A stretch of DNA of 64,000 bases from CAYQQJ01 sp964419935 (GCA_964419935.1 CAYQQJ010000009.1:1-64000), one strand, 5' to 3'; shown: positions 39,101 through 47,462, numbered from the stretch's first letter. The notes: a model not told the origin generated them from the letters alone. Made by a program: numbers and translations.

Positions 39101-42100
39101 ACTCCGATAACGATGGTGTGAACAACAACGTCGACCAGTGTCCCGGTACACCTGCGGGAATCACTGTCGATAGCAACGGTTGCGAACTCGTGGTTGACGA
39201 TGCCAATGTCGCCGTCTTTGCCGATGTGACCGCCAGCACGGCGGATTTGGCCGCGAGTGATGCAGTGGACGGAGACATGAGCACCCGTTGGGCTTCCGCA
39301 GCTCAGGTTGATCCTTCGTTCATTACGGTTGATCTTGGTGAGGCGCATAACCTGTCCAGCGTGGTCATTCATTGGGAAGCTGCAAACGCAGATACGTACG
39401 AGATTCGTGGCTCCAACGACAACACCAACTGGGACACTCTCGCATCGCGCAGCGGCGGCCAGTTCGGTAACCGCACTGATGAGATCTCGGTGTCCGGTTC
39501 CTACCGCTACGTCCGCATGTACGGCATTACCCGCAGTGCTGGCAACGCCTGGGGCTATTCCATCTGGGAATTCGAGGTCTACGGCACACCCGGCGGCGCT
39601 GTGTGTGAAGGGACTTGCCTGCAGGAAATCAGCAGCAATACCCTTCGTGCTCGCGTGACTGAAGGCGACACCGTCGATATTCACTACAGCGTCAATGGCG
39701 GTGGCCAACAGAATCTTCGCATGAATCAGGACAGTGACGGTTGGTATTACGATATAGCCGGTCTTGGCGCGGGCGACAACGTCAGTGTTTCCTTCACCAT
39801 TATTACTGCTGGTGTGGGTCATACCACCGGTGTAGAAACCTACACGTTTGGCGGCGGAGGCTCATCCAGCAGCTCCTCGAGCAGCTCCAGTTCCTCCTCG
39901 AGCAGCTCATCCGGTGGTAGCGACATTACCAATGCCGGCGGTAGCATCAGCTCCCAGTACAATGATTCTCCAGCCGGCGAAGGCATTGCGAACCTGACCG
40001 ATAACAATGTGAACACCAAATACCTGACGGTGCATTCGTCAGCGTGGGTGCAGTTCCAGGCCTCGGCCTCCTACATTGTTACCAGCTACAAGCTGACCTC
40101 GGCCAATGACTTTGCGGAGCGGGATCCAGCCAGCTGGACGCTGCAAGGTTCCAGCAACGGCAGCACCTGGACAACAATCGATACGCGCGCAGGCCAGGAC
40201 TTCCCGAGCCGATTCCAGACGCGCACTTTCAACTTCAGCAATAGCTCGGGTTACAGCTATTACCGGTTCAACTTCACCAACAACAGTGGGTCAATCTTGC
40301 AGTTGGCAGAAATTGAACTGGTGGGCACGCCGGGTGGCAGCAGTTCCAGCAGCTCATCGAGCAGTTCTTCCAGCTCATCGAGCAGTTCCGGTTCCCTGGG
40401 CAGCATCGTACCCCTGTATAACTCATCTACGCCGCTGGAGCCGGTTATTCAGTATGACCGCGGTGACGCGCTGGTAACCCGCATCTCTGACCGGGGCCGT
40501 GACCGCCACGCCAAGGAAGATCAGTTCCAGGCTTACGATCACTATCTTTCCTTCTACTGGGAAGACCGCACTGCCGCCATCGAAATTGTGGACTATGTCG
40601 CCAAGGGTGGCAGCACCATTCGCATGAACGTGGTCACTCAGTTCAAGCTTGATGACACCGAAGCGGAAAACCGCTGGTTCTATCGCGGCATCAATACCGT
40701 GGCCGAGTTCTGTAACAACGGCACCATGAACGTGGTCGACGATCTGCATTACTGGAAAGAAGCCAGCTTCAACTGTCGACTCAACCGCGAAATTCGGGTT
40801 GGTGACAAACTCGAATTCGAATTGAGTCAGTTTCTGGCCCCTAACGTGCCTCATGGCCGCTCCAACTACTACGGCACCACATATTTGTACATCGTTGGTG
40901 AAGGCCTGGTGCCCTGGGACGTGGGCGGTGCAACCCCACTGGGTGGCATAGAGGACTCCGTCAAGATCGACGAAGTGGCCTGGCTCGGTGGCAAAACCAC
41001 TATCCACGCCCAGACTGCCGGTGAAACCGATGGGCACTTCATGCAGATGGCCAACAACATGGGCTTCGACAACGCGCAGCCGTTCATGCTCGGCCGTCGT
41101 GTTCATCACTCCTCGTTTGTGGATGGCACGCACAATGAAAAGCCGATCGAGAACCCGGCGTTCGGGCCCGCGATGAACAAGGTCGGCCCCCACTACACCA
41201 ACAACACCTGCGCCAACTGTCACGATCGCAATGGTCGCGCAGCACCTCCTGCGGTTGGTCAGTCCCTGGATAAGTGGGTCGTTAAAGTAGGCGACGCCAA
41301 TGGCAACCCGCATCCGGATCTGGGGCGCGTGCTGCAGCCGCGCACTTCCGGTGGTGCGGTCAGCGAAGGGCAGGCATCCATCCAGTTCTGGTCCAACACT
41401 GACGGACGGCGCACACCGAACTACCAGTTCAGTGGCGTGACACCCGAGCGCTTCTCGGTCCGTGCGGCACCGCAACTGGTGGGCATGGGCCTGCTTGAAG
41501 CAATTCCCGAGTCAGCGATTCTTGCCAATGCCAACCCCAATGGCAGCGGTATCTCAGGGAAGGCCAACCGCGTGCTTGACCCGGTCACCGGTCAAACCCG
41601 TCTGGGCCGTTTCGGCTGGAAGGCGGGCACCAGCAGCGTCAAACACCAGATTGTGTCGGCCTTTAACAGCGACATGGGTGTCATGACCTCAGCCATGCCC
41701 AACCCCGATTGTGGCGCCAATCAGTCCGACTGTGGCAATGGTGGCTCCGAGTTGGCCGATAACCACGTCAACGATCTGGTGAAGTACATCTCACTGCTCG
41801 GTGTGCGCCCACAGCGCGATTACAACAACCCCGCAGTTCAAAACGGCAAAGCCTTGTTCTCCGACATCGGCTGTGCCGGCTGCCACACTCCGACTTTCCA
41901 GACCAGCCAGTACCATCCGCTTGGCGAACTGAGAAATCAGACCATTCACCCTTACACCGACCTGCTCCTGCACGACATGGGTCCAGGCCTGGCCGACAAC
42001 CTGGGTGAAGGTGAAGCGAGCGGTGCCGAGTGGCGCACGGCACCGTTGTGGGGCCTGGGCCTGTCCGCCTGCGTGACCGGTGGTGTAGCCAACCCCACCG

Positions 42101-42279
42101 GTGGCCAGGGCAACGAGATATGCACCCCGGTGCACAGCTACCTGCATGACGGTCGTGCCGAATCCATTGAAGAGGCCATTCTGTGGCACGGTGGTGAAGG
42201 CGAAGCGGCGAAGAACAACTACCAGGGACTCTCCAGCGGGCAGAAGCAGAACGTGCTGCGCTTCCTGGAATCCTTGTAG
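36130..42279 (+). CDS. Secreted GH16 beta-glucanase fused to CBMs and a di-heme cytochrome (DUF1111)
   Basis: A 2,049-residue multimodular protein. In order: Sec signal peptide (1-35, ASA before QQ); GH16 domain (about 38-318) with catalytic E161-I-D163-M-M-E166; Pro linker; a jelly-roll module resembling the ExoP C-terminal type (about 328-500); Ser linker; discoidin-like A (about 518-655); Ser linker; CBM5/12-like (about 690-745); Ser linker; CBM6 (about 784-924); thrombospondin type 3 calcium repeats (about 932-1020); F5/8C-CBM32 (about 1024-1155); CBM56 (about 1157-1242); Ser linker; discoidin-like B (about 1263-1402); Ser linker; a beta-rich segment, then a di-heme oxidoreductase (about 1590-2049) with CANCH at 1694-1698 and CAGCH at 1915-1919. 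GH16 and CBM56 point to beta-1,3-glucan. Known family functions are hydrolysis and cytochrome redox chemistry; their cooperation is inference. The frame is continuous with no internal start signals, so the fusion is read directly from the sequence. Confidence 0.9.
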   Translation: MKLTNPNGGSWLRGKKAYLAVALLSSVFASGAASAQQVGNLLWEENFNTLDPDIWNVVEGDGCQHGPNLCGWGNQELQWYDQNNAYIDNGELVLEARREAHLSGEHNGRIFTSGKLDSQHKVAVQYGLIEVRMAQPAVAGGLWPAAWMLGTSPETWPRNGEIDMMEAGHSASARAEAGFPGADVNSYVGSNAIFHAEAACSDGNPTCAAMTAWQTDNAYVASTPLSNRFVTYRTYWTDSQIRFTIEDNGVETELYNAPITIGADMEEFHKPFYLLLNMAVGGTFTGLTNNSQITAALPGQVRVDYIRVYQLDGQGEVWLGDPPPPPPETGTFGVFTDNTPTSNKLEPGVTSDIYIWNTESVGEGNTPAYEGSNVIAWNYMAPGQWFGGGVQARGLPNMSNFVDGTVKFRIKIPANVPFRVGVADAYTNENWITFPANETKYGLVRNGEWGEASIPVADIRGTLIALQAMKGMFYISSVDGQFPSSSFQFAIDDVRWEGGGDSGSSSSSSSSSSSSSGGFDITNLSGAINSQFNDSPPSEGELNLTDNNVNTKYLTFNPSTWVQYQADDSYIVTGYTLTSANDAAERDPRNWTLQGSNDGSNWATIDSRSNQDFPNRFQTREFSFANSAAYRIYRFNLNNNSGGITQLAEFELIGTEAGSSSSSSSSSSSSSSSSSSSSSSSSSSGGSCTSTQYSAGTAYSAGQLVQNEGNEYRCDIAGWCSSSAAWAYEPGAGSAWQDAWTLIGACGSTSSSSSSSSSSSSSSSSSSSSSSSSSSSSSGSGTSSVVLQAEDYDNYFDTTTGNTGGAYGSDNVDIEAAQDVDGGYNVGWIVTNEWLSYNVNLDAGTYLVSARVASEIGGGSYSLSLDGNQFGTSSVGATGGWQSWQTQTVGEISVATSGSHTLRLDVNTGDFNLNWIKLERQAGCTSPSCMDTDGDGVNDDIDQCPATGAGVSVDQNGCPLDGDGDGVTDNNDQCPGTAAGTAVDANGCSLDSDNDGVNNNVDQCPGTPAGITVDSNGCELVVDDANVAVFADVTASTADLAASDAVDGDMSTRWASAAQVDPSFITVDLGEAHNLSSVVIHWEAANADTYEIRGSNDNTNWDTLASRSGGQFGNRTDEISVSGSYRYVRMYGITRSAGNAWGYSIWEFEVYGTPGGAVCEGTCLQEISSNTLRARVTEGDTVDIHYSVNGGGQQNLRMNQDSDGWYYDIAGLGAGDNVSVSFTIITAGVGHTTGVETYTFGGGGSSSSSSSSSSSSSSSSSGGSDITNAGGSISSQYNDSPAGEGIANLTDNNVNTKYLTVHSSAWVQFQASASYIVTSYKLTSANDFAERDPASWTLQGSSNGSTWTTIDTRAGQDFPSRFQTRTFNFSNSSGYSYYRFNFTNNSGSILQLAEIELVGTPGGSSSSSSSSSSSSSSSSSGSLGSIVPLYNSSTPLEPVIQYDRGDALVTRISDRGRDRHAKEDQFQAYDHYLSFYWEDRTAAIEIVDYVAKGGSTIRMNVVTQFKLDDTEAENRWFYRGINTVAEFCNNGTMNVVDDLHYWKEASFNCRLNREIRVGDKLEFELSQFLAPNVPHGRSNYYGTTYLYIVGEGLVPWDVGGATPLGGIEDSVKIDEVAWLGGKTTIHAQTAGETDGHFMQMANNMGFDNAQPFMLGRRVHHSSFVDGTHNEKPIENPAFGPAMNKVGPHYTNNTCANCHDRNGRAAPPAVGQSLDKWVVKVGDANGNPHPDLGRVLQPRTSGGAVSEGQASIQFWSNTDGRRTPNYQFSGVTPERFSVRAAPQLVGMGLLEAIPESAILANANPNGSGISGKANRVLDPVTGQTRLGRFGWKAGTSSVKHQIVSAFNSDMGVMTSAMPNPDCGANQSDCGNGGSELADNHVNDLVKYISLLGVRPQRDYNNPAVQNGKALFSDIGCAGCHTPTFQTSQYHPLGELRNQTIHPYTDLLLHDMGPGLADNLGEGEASGAEWRTAPLWGLGLSACVTGGVANPTGGQGNEICTPVHSYLHDGRAESIEEAILWHGGEGEAAKNNYQGLSSGQKQNVLRFLESL

Positions 42280-42320
42280 GTTGAACCTTTGAGGGTGCCG
42301 CAAGGCATCCTGTGAATCAG

Positions 42321-42354
42321 AAAACCCCGAGGGCATGAGCTCTCGGGGTTTTTT
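42321..42354 (+). terminator. Terminator after the GH16/di-heme gene
   Basis: AACCCCGAG (42323-42331) pairs with CTCGGGGTT (42342-42350) around a 10-nt loop, with flanking A and T runs. Canonical intrinsic terminator 40 nt past the stop, possibly also serving the convergent - strand gene. Confidence 0.9.
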
Positions 42355-42454
42355 GTTTTTGGGACAGGGTGCGAAGCGTATTGATGCATTCACACTATTC
42401 GAAGCGTGCCGTGAAAATAGGCGATAACTGAAAAAGCTGTGCTTACTCCGGTAG

Positions 42455-42814
42455 TTATCGCGGCAGCGTGGGGTTGCAGTTTTTGATGACGACCTTACCT
42501 TCCAATAGATTGCCCTTGGAGTATTCATTGAAGTAGCAGGTGTTGGTGGCCGGGTCGTAGTTTTCCACCCAGAGGTTGTCGTCCTTCCAGGTTGCGGCAA
42601 TATGCACCTGTCCTTGGGGAACGCTGATGGTCATTACCCCGCCCCAGCGTTTGACGAATATCTGTTCGAAATGAAAGTAGTAGGCGGCCCACCCGACCAA
42701 AATGATCAGTAGTGCGGCGATAATACCGGGTTTGATCAGGTTCAGGCGCAGTGCGAGCAGAAAGACAGCAACCGCCAGCGCAATGACAACGAACCAATAA
42801 AAATAGGTGACCAT
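42455..42814 (-). CDS. Small membrane protein, function unknown
   Basis: A 119-residue protein with two hydrophobic segments (about 4-23 and 29-48) and a soluble C-terminal part of about 70 residues with MTISVPQGQVHIAATWKDDNLWVENYDP and two cysteines. A strong AGGAGGGAATCAC precedes its ATG. I do not recognise a family. It follows the Gfo/Idh/MocA gene on the same strand by 68 nt, so a shared transcript is possible. Confidence 0.75.
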   Translation of the reverse strand: MVTYFYWFVVIALAVAVFLLALRLNLIKPGIIAALLIILVGWAAYYFHFEQIFVKRWGGVMTISVPQGQVHIAATWKDDNLWVENYDPATNTCYFNEYSKGNLLEGKVVIKNCNPTLPR

Positions 42815-42882
42815 GTGATTCCCTCCTGAGGTGAATAATCGAATCTGTTAATCGATGGGTCAAGGTCGCGTCGGGGCGCCAA

Positions 42883-43944
42883 TCAGCGCAACTCAATCCG
42901 CGCCTGCTCGCTGGCACTGCGCTGGACGAGGTCTATCATCGCAATGACAACCAACGCCTGATCGGCGGTGACCAACAGCGGCTCTTGCACCGTCAAGTGA
43001 CGGTAAATATTGTTGTAAAAGTCTTCGTAGGCGCCGGACGTGGTGGCATATGCCTGTCTGCCCGCGTCGGTATGCAGCAGCCCCCAAAGACTTTCATCCT
43101 CCTGCGCCCAGTGCGGGCTGACGGGCTGTATGCCTTCCGCCAGGCGCGCTTCCTGAACGTCCTGATTCCGCTTGATATAGGAACCCTTGTTGCCATGCAG
43201 GGTATACGCGGGTCCGGGCTCCCGGGCGAGCATACTGGCCTTGAGAATAACCTTGTGGCCGGTCGGGAATCCAGGTTCAACTGACGAATAATCTAGACGA
43301 ATGTAAAAATAATCACACACCTTGCCGTTGGCGCGCTCAATTCGAGTGTCCGCGTATACCGCCTGGGGCAGGCCAAACAGTATCAAGGCCTCGTCCAGAA
43401 GGTGTGAACCCAGGTCGTAGAGCAGGCCGGCACCGGGATTGTGTTCTTCCTTCCACTTTTTGGGGCCGGGCTCGGGCCGGTACCGATCAATGGAAATTTC
43501 GCAGGTATTCAATGCGCCGATCAGCCCCTCACCAAGCAGTTTCCGTACCGTTCGAAAGCCCGATTGCAGTCGCCGGTTGTGATACACCGACAGCATCAGT
43601 TGCCTTTCCTGAGCCAGTGCGATCAGCTCACGCCCCTCATCCACCGTGGCCGTAAACGGCTTTTCGACCACCACGTGCTTACCCGCCAGGAGGGCGGCTT
43701 TAGTCATTGAGTAATGCAGCGGATTGGGTGTATTGACAACCACCAGGTCAATGTCCGGATCTTCAATGAGCGCGGTGTACTCCCGAACGATGCGCGCGTT
43801 CGGGTAGCGCTGTTGTGAATCCTGTTTATTTCGTTCCAGAATGCGGGTTAACTCCAGGTGCGGATGTGCTTCAATGAACGGCGCATGAAAGATACGACCT
43901 GACATGCCATAGGAACTCAGAGCGACTTTGATAGTTTGTGACAT
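42883..43944 (-). CDS. Gfo/Idh/MocA family NAD(P)-dependent oxidoreductase
   Basis: A 353-residue dehydrogenase, probably acting on a sugar or cyclitol. The N-terminal Rossmann fold shows GMSGRIFHAPF at the nucleotide loop, followed by EKPFT with the conserved lysine at residue 95, and the C-terminal sheet domain includes DLGSHLLDEALILFG with the conserved histidine. The frame is open 42 codons further upstream, but MSQTIKVALSSYGMSG after GGCGGA is the family-like start. The closest E. coli type is YdgJ/YhhX. The substrate is unknown. Confidence 0.9.
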   Translation of the reverse strand: MSQTIKVALSSYGMSGRIFHAPFIEAHPHLELTRILERNKQDSQQRYPNARIVREYTALIEDPDIDLVVVNTPNPLHYSMTKAALLAGKHVVVEKPFTATVDEGRELIALAQERQLMLSVYHNRRLQSGFRTVRKLLGEGLIGALNTCEISIDRYRPEPGPKKWKEEHNPGAGLLYDLGSHLLDEALILFGLPQAVYADTRIERANGKVCDYFYIRLDYSSVEPGFPTGHKVILKASMLAREPGPAYTLHGNKGSYIKRNQDVQEARLAEGIQPVSPHWAQEDESLWGLLHTDAGRQAYATTSGAYEDFYNNIYRHLTVQEPLLVTADQALVVIAMIDLVQRSASEQARIELR

Positions 43945-44156
43945 AGGATCCGCCAGAGAGTTGATGGAAAGAATATGACAGGTAGCCATAATTACACTGG
44001 CTGCGCAACCCGCCATCCCACTGTGGTATTTTGATCGAGCTGCAATGCCCTCCGTACACAGGGGGTGCATACACAGCAGTCATCCAGGGGTAGGATAGGG
44101 CCACTACCACTTCATAGATAATACCTTGCCATGGGTTCTGCGAGGACAAACCGCCA

Positions 44157-44888
44157 ATGAGTTCAGAAACACTGCTCGATTTTGCCGGCGCCGCCTGGCT
44201 TTTTTTCTGCTGGTTAGGCTATACGGAGTTCGCCCGCCGTCGTGCCAAAACCCATAACTGCCTGTCCTCGGTGTTGCACGTATACCGCAAGCGCTGGATG
44301 CTGGCCATGTTGACCCGGGAAAACCGCATTGGTGACGCGGCACTGATTGCTAGCCTTGAACGCAATACCTCGTTTCTGGCGTCCACCTCCATGTTTATCA
44401 TTGCCGGTCTCATCACCATTATTGCGTCAGCGGATCAGGTCTACATGGCGCTGCTGCGTCTGCCAATTGCCAATAATTCCATGAACGTGCTGCAATTGCA
44501 GCTCAAGATTGTTCTGCTGTTGGCGGTCTACGTCTACGCATTTTTCACGCTGACATGGGCGCTGCGCCAGTTTGGCTTTGCCTCGGTGCTGCTAGGTGCG
44601 GCACCCATGCATGATGATTTCAAAACGCCGCCGGAAGACAAGACGCAATATGCGATTAACCTCGCGCGCGTTATCGATCGAGCCGGTCATAGCTACAACT
44701 ACGGTTTGCGCGCCTACTATTTTTCTCTGTCGGTGCTGCCCTGGTTCCTCAACAGCTGGCTTTTCATGGCCACCGTTGCTTCCGTTGTGCTGGTGCTCTA
44801 TCGGCGCGAGTTTCATTCGCGAACCCTGCACGTTATGGCCGCTGACGCGAGCCGGAGCATGCTGGAAAACGAGGTCAAACAGCTGTGA
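44157..44888 (+). CDS. DUF599 family membrane protein
   Basis: A 243-residue integral membrane protein with about four hydrophobic segments (residues about 7-23, 80-100, 118-140 and 192-215). The pattern, including SVLHVYRKRWMLAMLTRENRIGDAALI early and INLARVIDRAGHSYNYGLRAYYFSL late, matches DUF599. No function is established for the family. It starts at ATG directly downstream of a region shared with the divergent oxidoreductase. Confidence 0.85.
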   Translation: MSSETLLDFAGAAWLFFCWLGYTEFARRRAKTHNCLSSVLHVYRKRWMLAMLTRENRIGDAALIASLERNTSFLASTSMFIIAGLITIIASADQVYMALLRLPIANNSMNVLQLQLKIVLLLAVYVYAFFTLTWALRQFGFASVLLGAAPMHDDFKTPPEDKTQYAINLARVIDRAGHSYNYGLRAYYFSLSVLPWFLNSWLFMATVASVVLVLYRREFHSRTLHVMAADASRSMLENEVKQL

Positions 44889-45006
44889 CAATCTGGCTCA
44901 AGTGAACCAATCCCGCCGCAAGCGACTCTCATGAAGTAAGCGCCTCTTAGACCCAATCACAGCGGTGGTGGTTTTGGAGCGCTGCCTTGGCTCAGGGAGA
45001 ACTCGT

Positions 45007-45792
45007 ATGCGACTTGCTAACAAAGTAGCTCTGATCACCGGCGGTACACAAGGTATCGGCTTGGGTATCGCCATCAGGCTCGCGCGCGAAGGCGCGGATA
45101 TCGTAGCTGCCGGTCATGTTGAAGATGATACTGCTCGGCAAAGTCTGGAGCTCATACGCGCCGAGGGGCGCAGAGTTCATGCTGTTTTTGGTGATATCAG
45201 TCAGGTGGAAGTATGCCGGCGCCTCGTCAGCGAAGGGGTTGAACAGATGGGGCATATCGACATTCTCATCAACAACGCTGGTATGGAAAGATATTCCACT
45301 TTCTGGGATGTGTCCGAAGAACATTATGACCGCACTCTGGATGTTAATCTCAAGGGTACATTCTTCACGACCCAAGCCTTTGTCCATCATTGGCAGGAGC
45401 GCTTCCCCGACCAACCTCCCGAGCATAGCGGGCGCGTTATCAATACCAGCTCAGTACATGAAGAACTTCCATTTCCGCATTTCTCCGGTTATTGCGCCAG
45501 CAAGGGCGGGATGAAAATGCTGATGCGCAATCTGGCGATTGAACTCGCACCTCTGGGTATCACCGTCAACAACATTGCTCCGGGGGCAATCAAAACGCCC
45601 ATGAATGCCAAGCTGCTTAACAACCCCACGCAGTTGGACGCGCTGATGAAGAATATTCCACTCAAGCGGCTGGGCACTCCCGAGGATGTGGCCGGGGTGG
45701 CGGCGTTTCTGGCGTCGGCGGATGCCGATTACATTACCGGTGCAACCTTTTACGTTGATGGAGGATTGTTGTGGAATTATACGGAGCAGTAA
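45007..45792 (+). CDS. SDR oxidoreductase, glucose 1-dehydrogenase-like
   Basis: A 261-residue short-chain dehydrogenase: TGGTQGIG cofactor loop (11-18), NNAG (89-92), catalytic Ser near 149, Tyr162 and Lys166 in YCASKGGMK. The stretches SSVHEELPFP, VNNIAPGAIKTPMNA and the DGG end are close to Bacillus megaterium glucose 1-dehydrogenase as I remember it, so oxidation of glucose to gluconolactone is a reasonable assignment. ATG at 45007 follows AGGGAGA; the frame is open 14 codons upstream. Its last 22 nt overlap the trehalase gene, whose product would supply glucose. Confidence 0.88.
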   Translation: MRLANKVALITGGTQGIGLGIAIRLAREGADIVAAGHVEDDTARQSLELIRAEGRRVHAVFGDISQVEVCRRLVSEGVEQMGHIDILINNAGMERYSTFWDVSEEHYDRTLDVNLKGTFFTTQAFVHHWQERFPDQPPEHSGRVINTSSVHEELPFPHFSGYCASKGGMKMLMRNLAIELAPLGITVNNIAPGAIKTPMNAKLLNNPTQLDALMKNIPLKRLGTPEDVAGVAAFLASADADYITGATFYVDGGLLWNYTEQ

Positions 45793-47462
45793 CGCCTCTT
45801 CCGGAAGATGACACTCCGCCTGATGACTTGCAGGCGAAAGTTGCCGACGTATCACCTGCGGATACGCTGACTCCTGCAGATCGATACCAGGAATTATTTG
45901 TGGCCGTGCAAATGGACGGCGTGTTCAGCGATGGCAAGACCTTCGTCGATTGCATTCCCCGGCGCAACCCGCAAAAAATTCTTGAGGCTTACCGCAATAG
46001 CTGCTTTCGCGATGACTTCAACCTGCGAAACTTTGTTGACGAAAATTTCATGGCCGAAGAAGTGCCGCCGAACTGTTTTGTGTCCGACCCGGACAAGCCT
46101 CTGGCAGACCATATCGACAGATTGTGGACCGTGCTTACCCGCCATCCCAAGGAGCACCCAGTGAGATCGTCGCTGTTGCCATTACCTCACGATTACGTGG
46201 TGCCGGGCGGGCGTTTCAGTGAACTTTATTACTGGGATTCCTACTTCACCATGCTTGGCCTGCACGGTAGTGCGCGGCATGAACTCTTGGCATCAATGGC
46301 CAACAATTTCGCCTACCTGATTGATACCTACGGCCATATACCCAACGGTAATCGCACCTACTATTTGAGTCGATCACAGCCGCCGGTGTTTTGCCTGATG
46401 GTCGAACTGTTCGAAGATGCCGGCGTGTGCCGCGCAATTGACTACCTTCCACAGCTGCGCAAGGAATACAGCTTCTGGATGGATGGCTCAGACGAGCTGC
46501 GCCCCGGTGAAGCACATCGGCGCTGTGTTCACATGGATGACAATACAATTCTGAACCGCTATTGGGACGACCGGGACACACCCCGAGAGGAATCCTATTG
46601 TGAGGATGTGAATACCGCCCAGCGGTCGGACCGCCCGGTGCATGACGTTTATCGCGATCTTCGTGCCGGCGCCGAATCCGGCTGGGATTTCAGTTCCCGC
46701 TGGCAGTCCGACCCCGAAGATCTGTCAACCATTCGGACCACGGCGATACTGCCGGTGGATCTCAACGGCCTGTTGTACAAGCTGGAAATGCAAATCGCCC
46801 GTTTGTCGGAAAAGCACGGCGATCAGGAGGTCGCGGAGGATTTTTATCAGCGGGCGGAATCCCGCTGTGCGGCAATGCATCGCTATTTCTGGAACGACGC
46901 GGTCGGTGCGTATTTCGACTATGACTGGCAGCTGGATCGGCAGCGGGACAACCTGACCGCGGCGACTACTGTCCCTCTGTTCGTGGGGTGCGCCAGCGAT
47001 ACCCATGCCGAGCGGGTCGCGGAGGTGGTGCGGCAACGGCTACTGGCACCAGGCGGTATATCAACCACTGAGGTCGCTCACAGCGGCCAGCAGTGGGACC
47101 GCCCGAACGGATGGGCGCCACTGCAGTGGATGGCCATGCGCGGGCTCAGCCGCTATGAGCATTACGAACTCGCCGATGAAATCAAGCAGCGCTGGTTGCG
47201 CATTGTGTCAGAGCTCTACGAGCTCGAAAGCAAACTGGTGGAAAAATACGTACTGCGACCAACGGCCGAACACGCCACGGGGGGTGAATACCCGCTGCAG
47301 GATGGCTTCGGCTGGACCAATGGTATTGTCGCTACGCTGCTTCAGGACGATCCTGCCCATGAAGCCAATCGCTGCCGGGCTGGCCATCCGACCCTGCATT
47401 GCCACGAACAGGATCTTCGTCAACAGGATGCAAGGCAACCGCGACAGTCGCGTCTCCATTAA
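45771..47462 (+). CDS. treF: Cytoplasmic alpha,alpha-trehalase (GH37)
   Basis: A 563-residue GH37 trehalase that splits trehalose into two glucose. Both family signatures are present: PGGRFSELYYWDSY (145-158) and QWDRPNGWAP (441-450). By alignment to E. coli trehalases, D306 (in ESGWDFSSRW) and E506 (in GGEYPLQDGF) are the catalytic acid and base. There is no signal peptide, so it is of the cytoplasmic TreF type. The start is GTG, preceded by GGAGGA inside the end of the SDR gene, giving a 22-nt overlap and likely translational coupling. The last about 35 residues, rich in His, Gln and Arg, go beyond the usual end. Confidence 0.93.
   Translation: MELYGAVTPLPEDDTPPDDLQAKVADVSPADTLTPADRYQELFVAVQMDGVFSDGKTFVDCIPRRNPQKILEAYRNSCFRDDFNLRNFVDENFMAEEVPPNCFVSDPDKPLADHIDRLWTVLTRHPKEHPVRSSLLPLPHDYVVPGGRFSELYYWDSYFTMLGLHGSARHELLASMANNFAYLIDTYGHIPNGNRTYYLSRSQPPVFCLMVELFEDAGVCRAIDYLPQLRKEYSFWMDGSDELRPGEAHRRCVHMDDNTILNRYWDDRDTPREESYCEDVNTAQRSDRPVHDVYRDLRAGAESGWDFSSRWQSDPEDLSTIRTTAILPVDLNGLLYKLEMQIARLSEKHGDQEVAEDFYQRAESRCAAMHRYFWNDAVGAYFDYDWQLDRQRDNLTAATTVPLFVGCASDTHAERVAEVVRQRLLAPGGISTTEVAHSGQQWDRPNGWAPLQWMAMRGLSRYEHYELADEIKQRWLRIVSELYELESKLVEKYVLRPTAEHATGGEYPLQDGFGWTNGIVATLLQDDPAHEANRCRAGHPTLHCHEQDLRQQDARQPRQSRLH

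Noticed and set aside
38719..39822. 367-codon open frame on the - strand inside the GH16/di-heme gene
   Set aside because: Opposite the CBM6-TSP3-CBM32 part; the Val/Ala/Thr-rich sequence reflects the complement of the calcium repeats, and there is no ribosome binding site.
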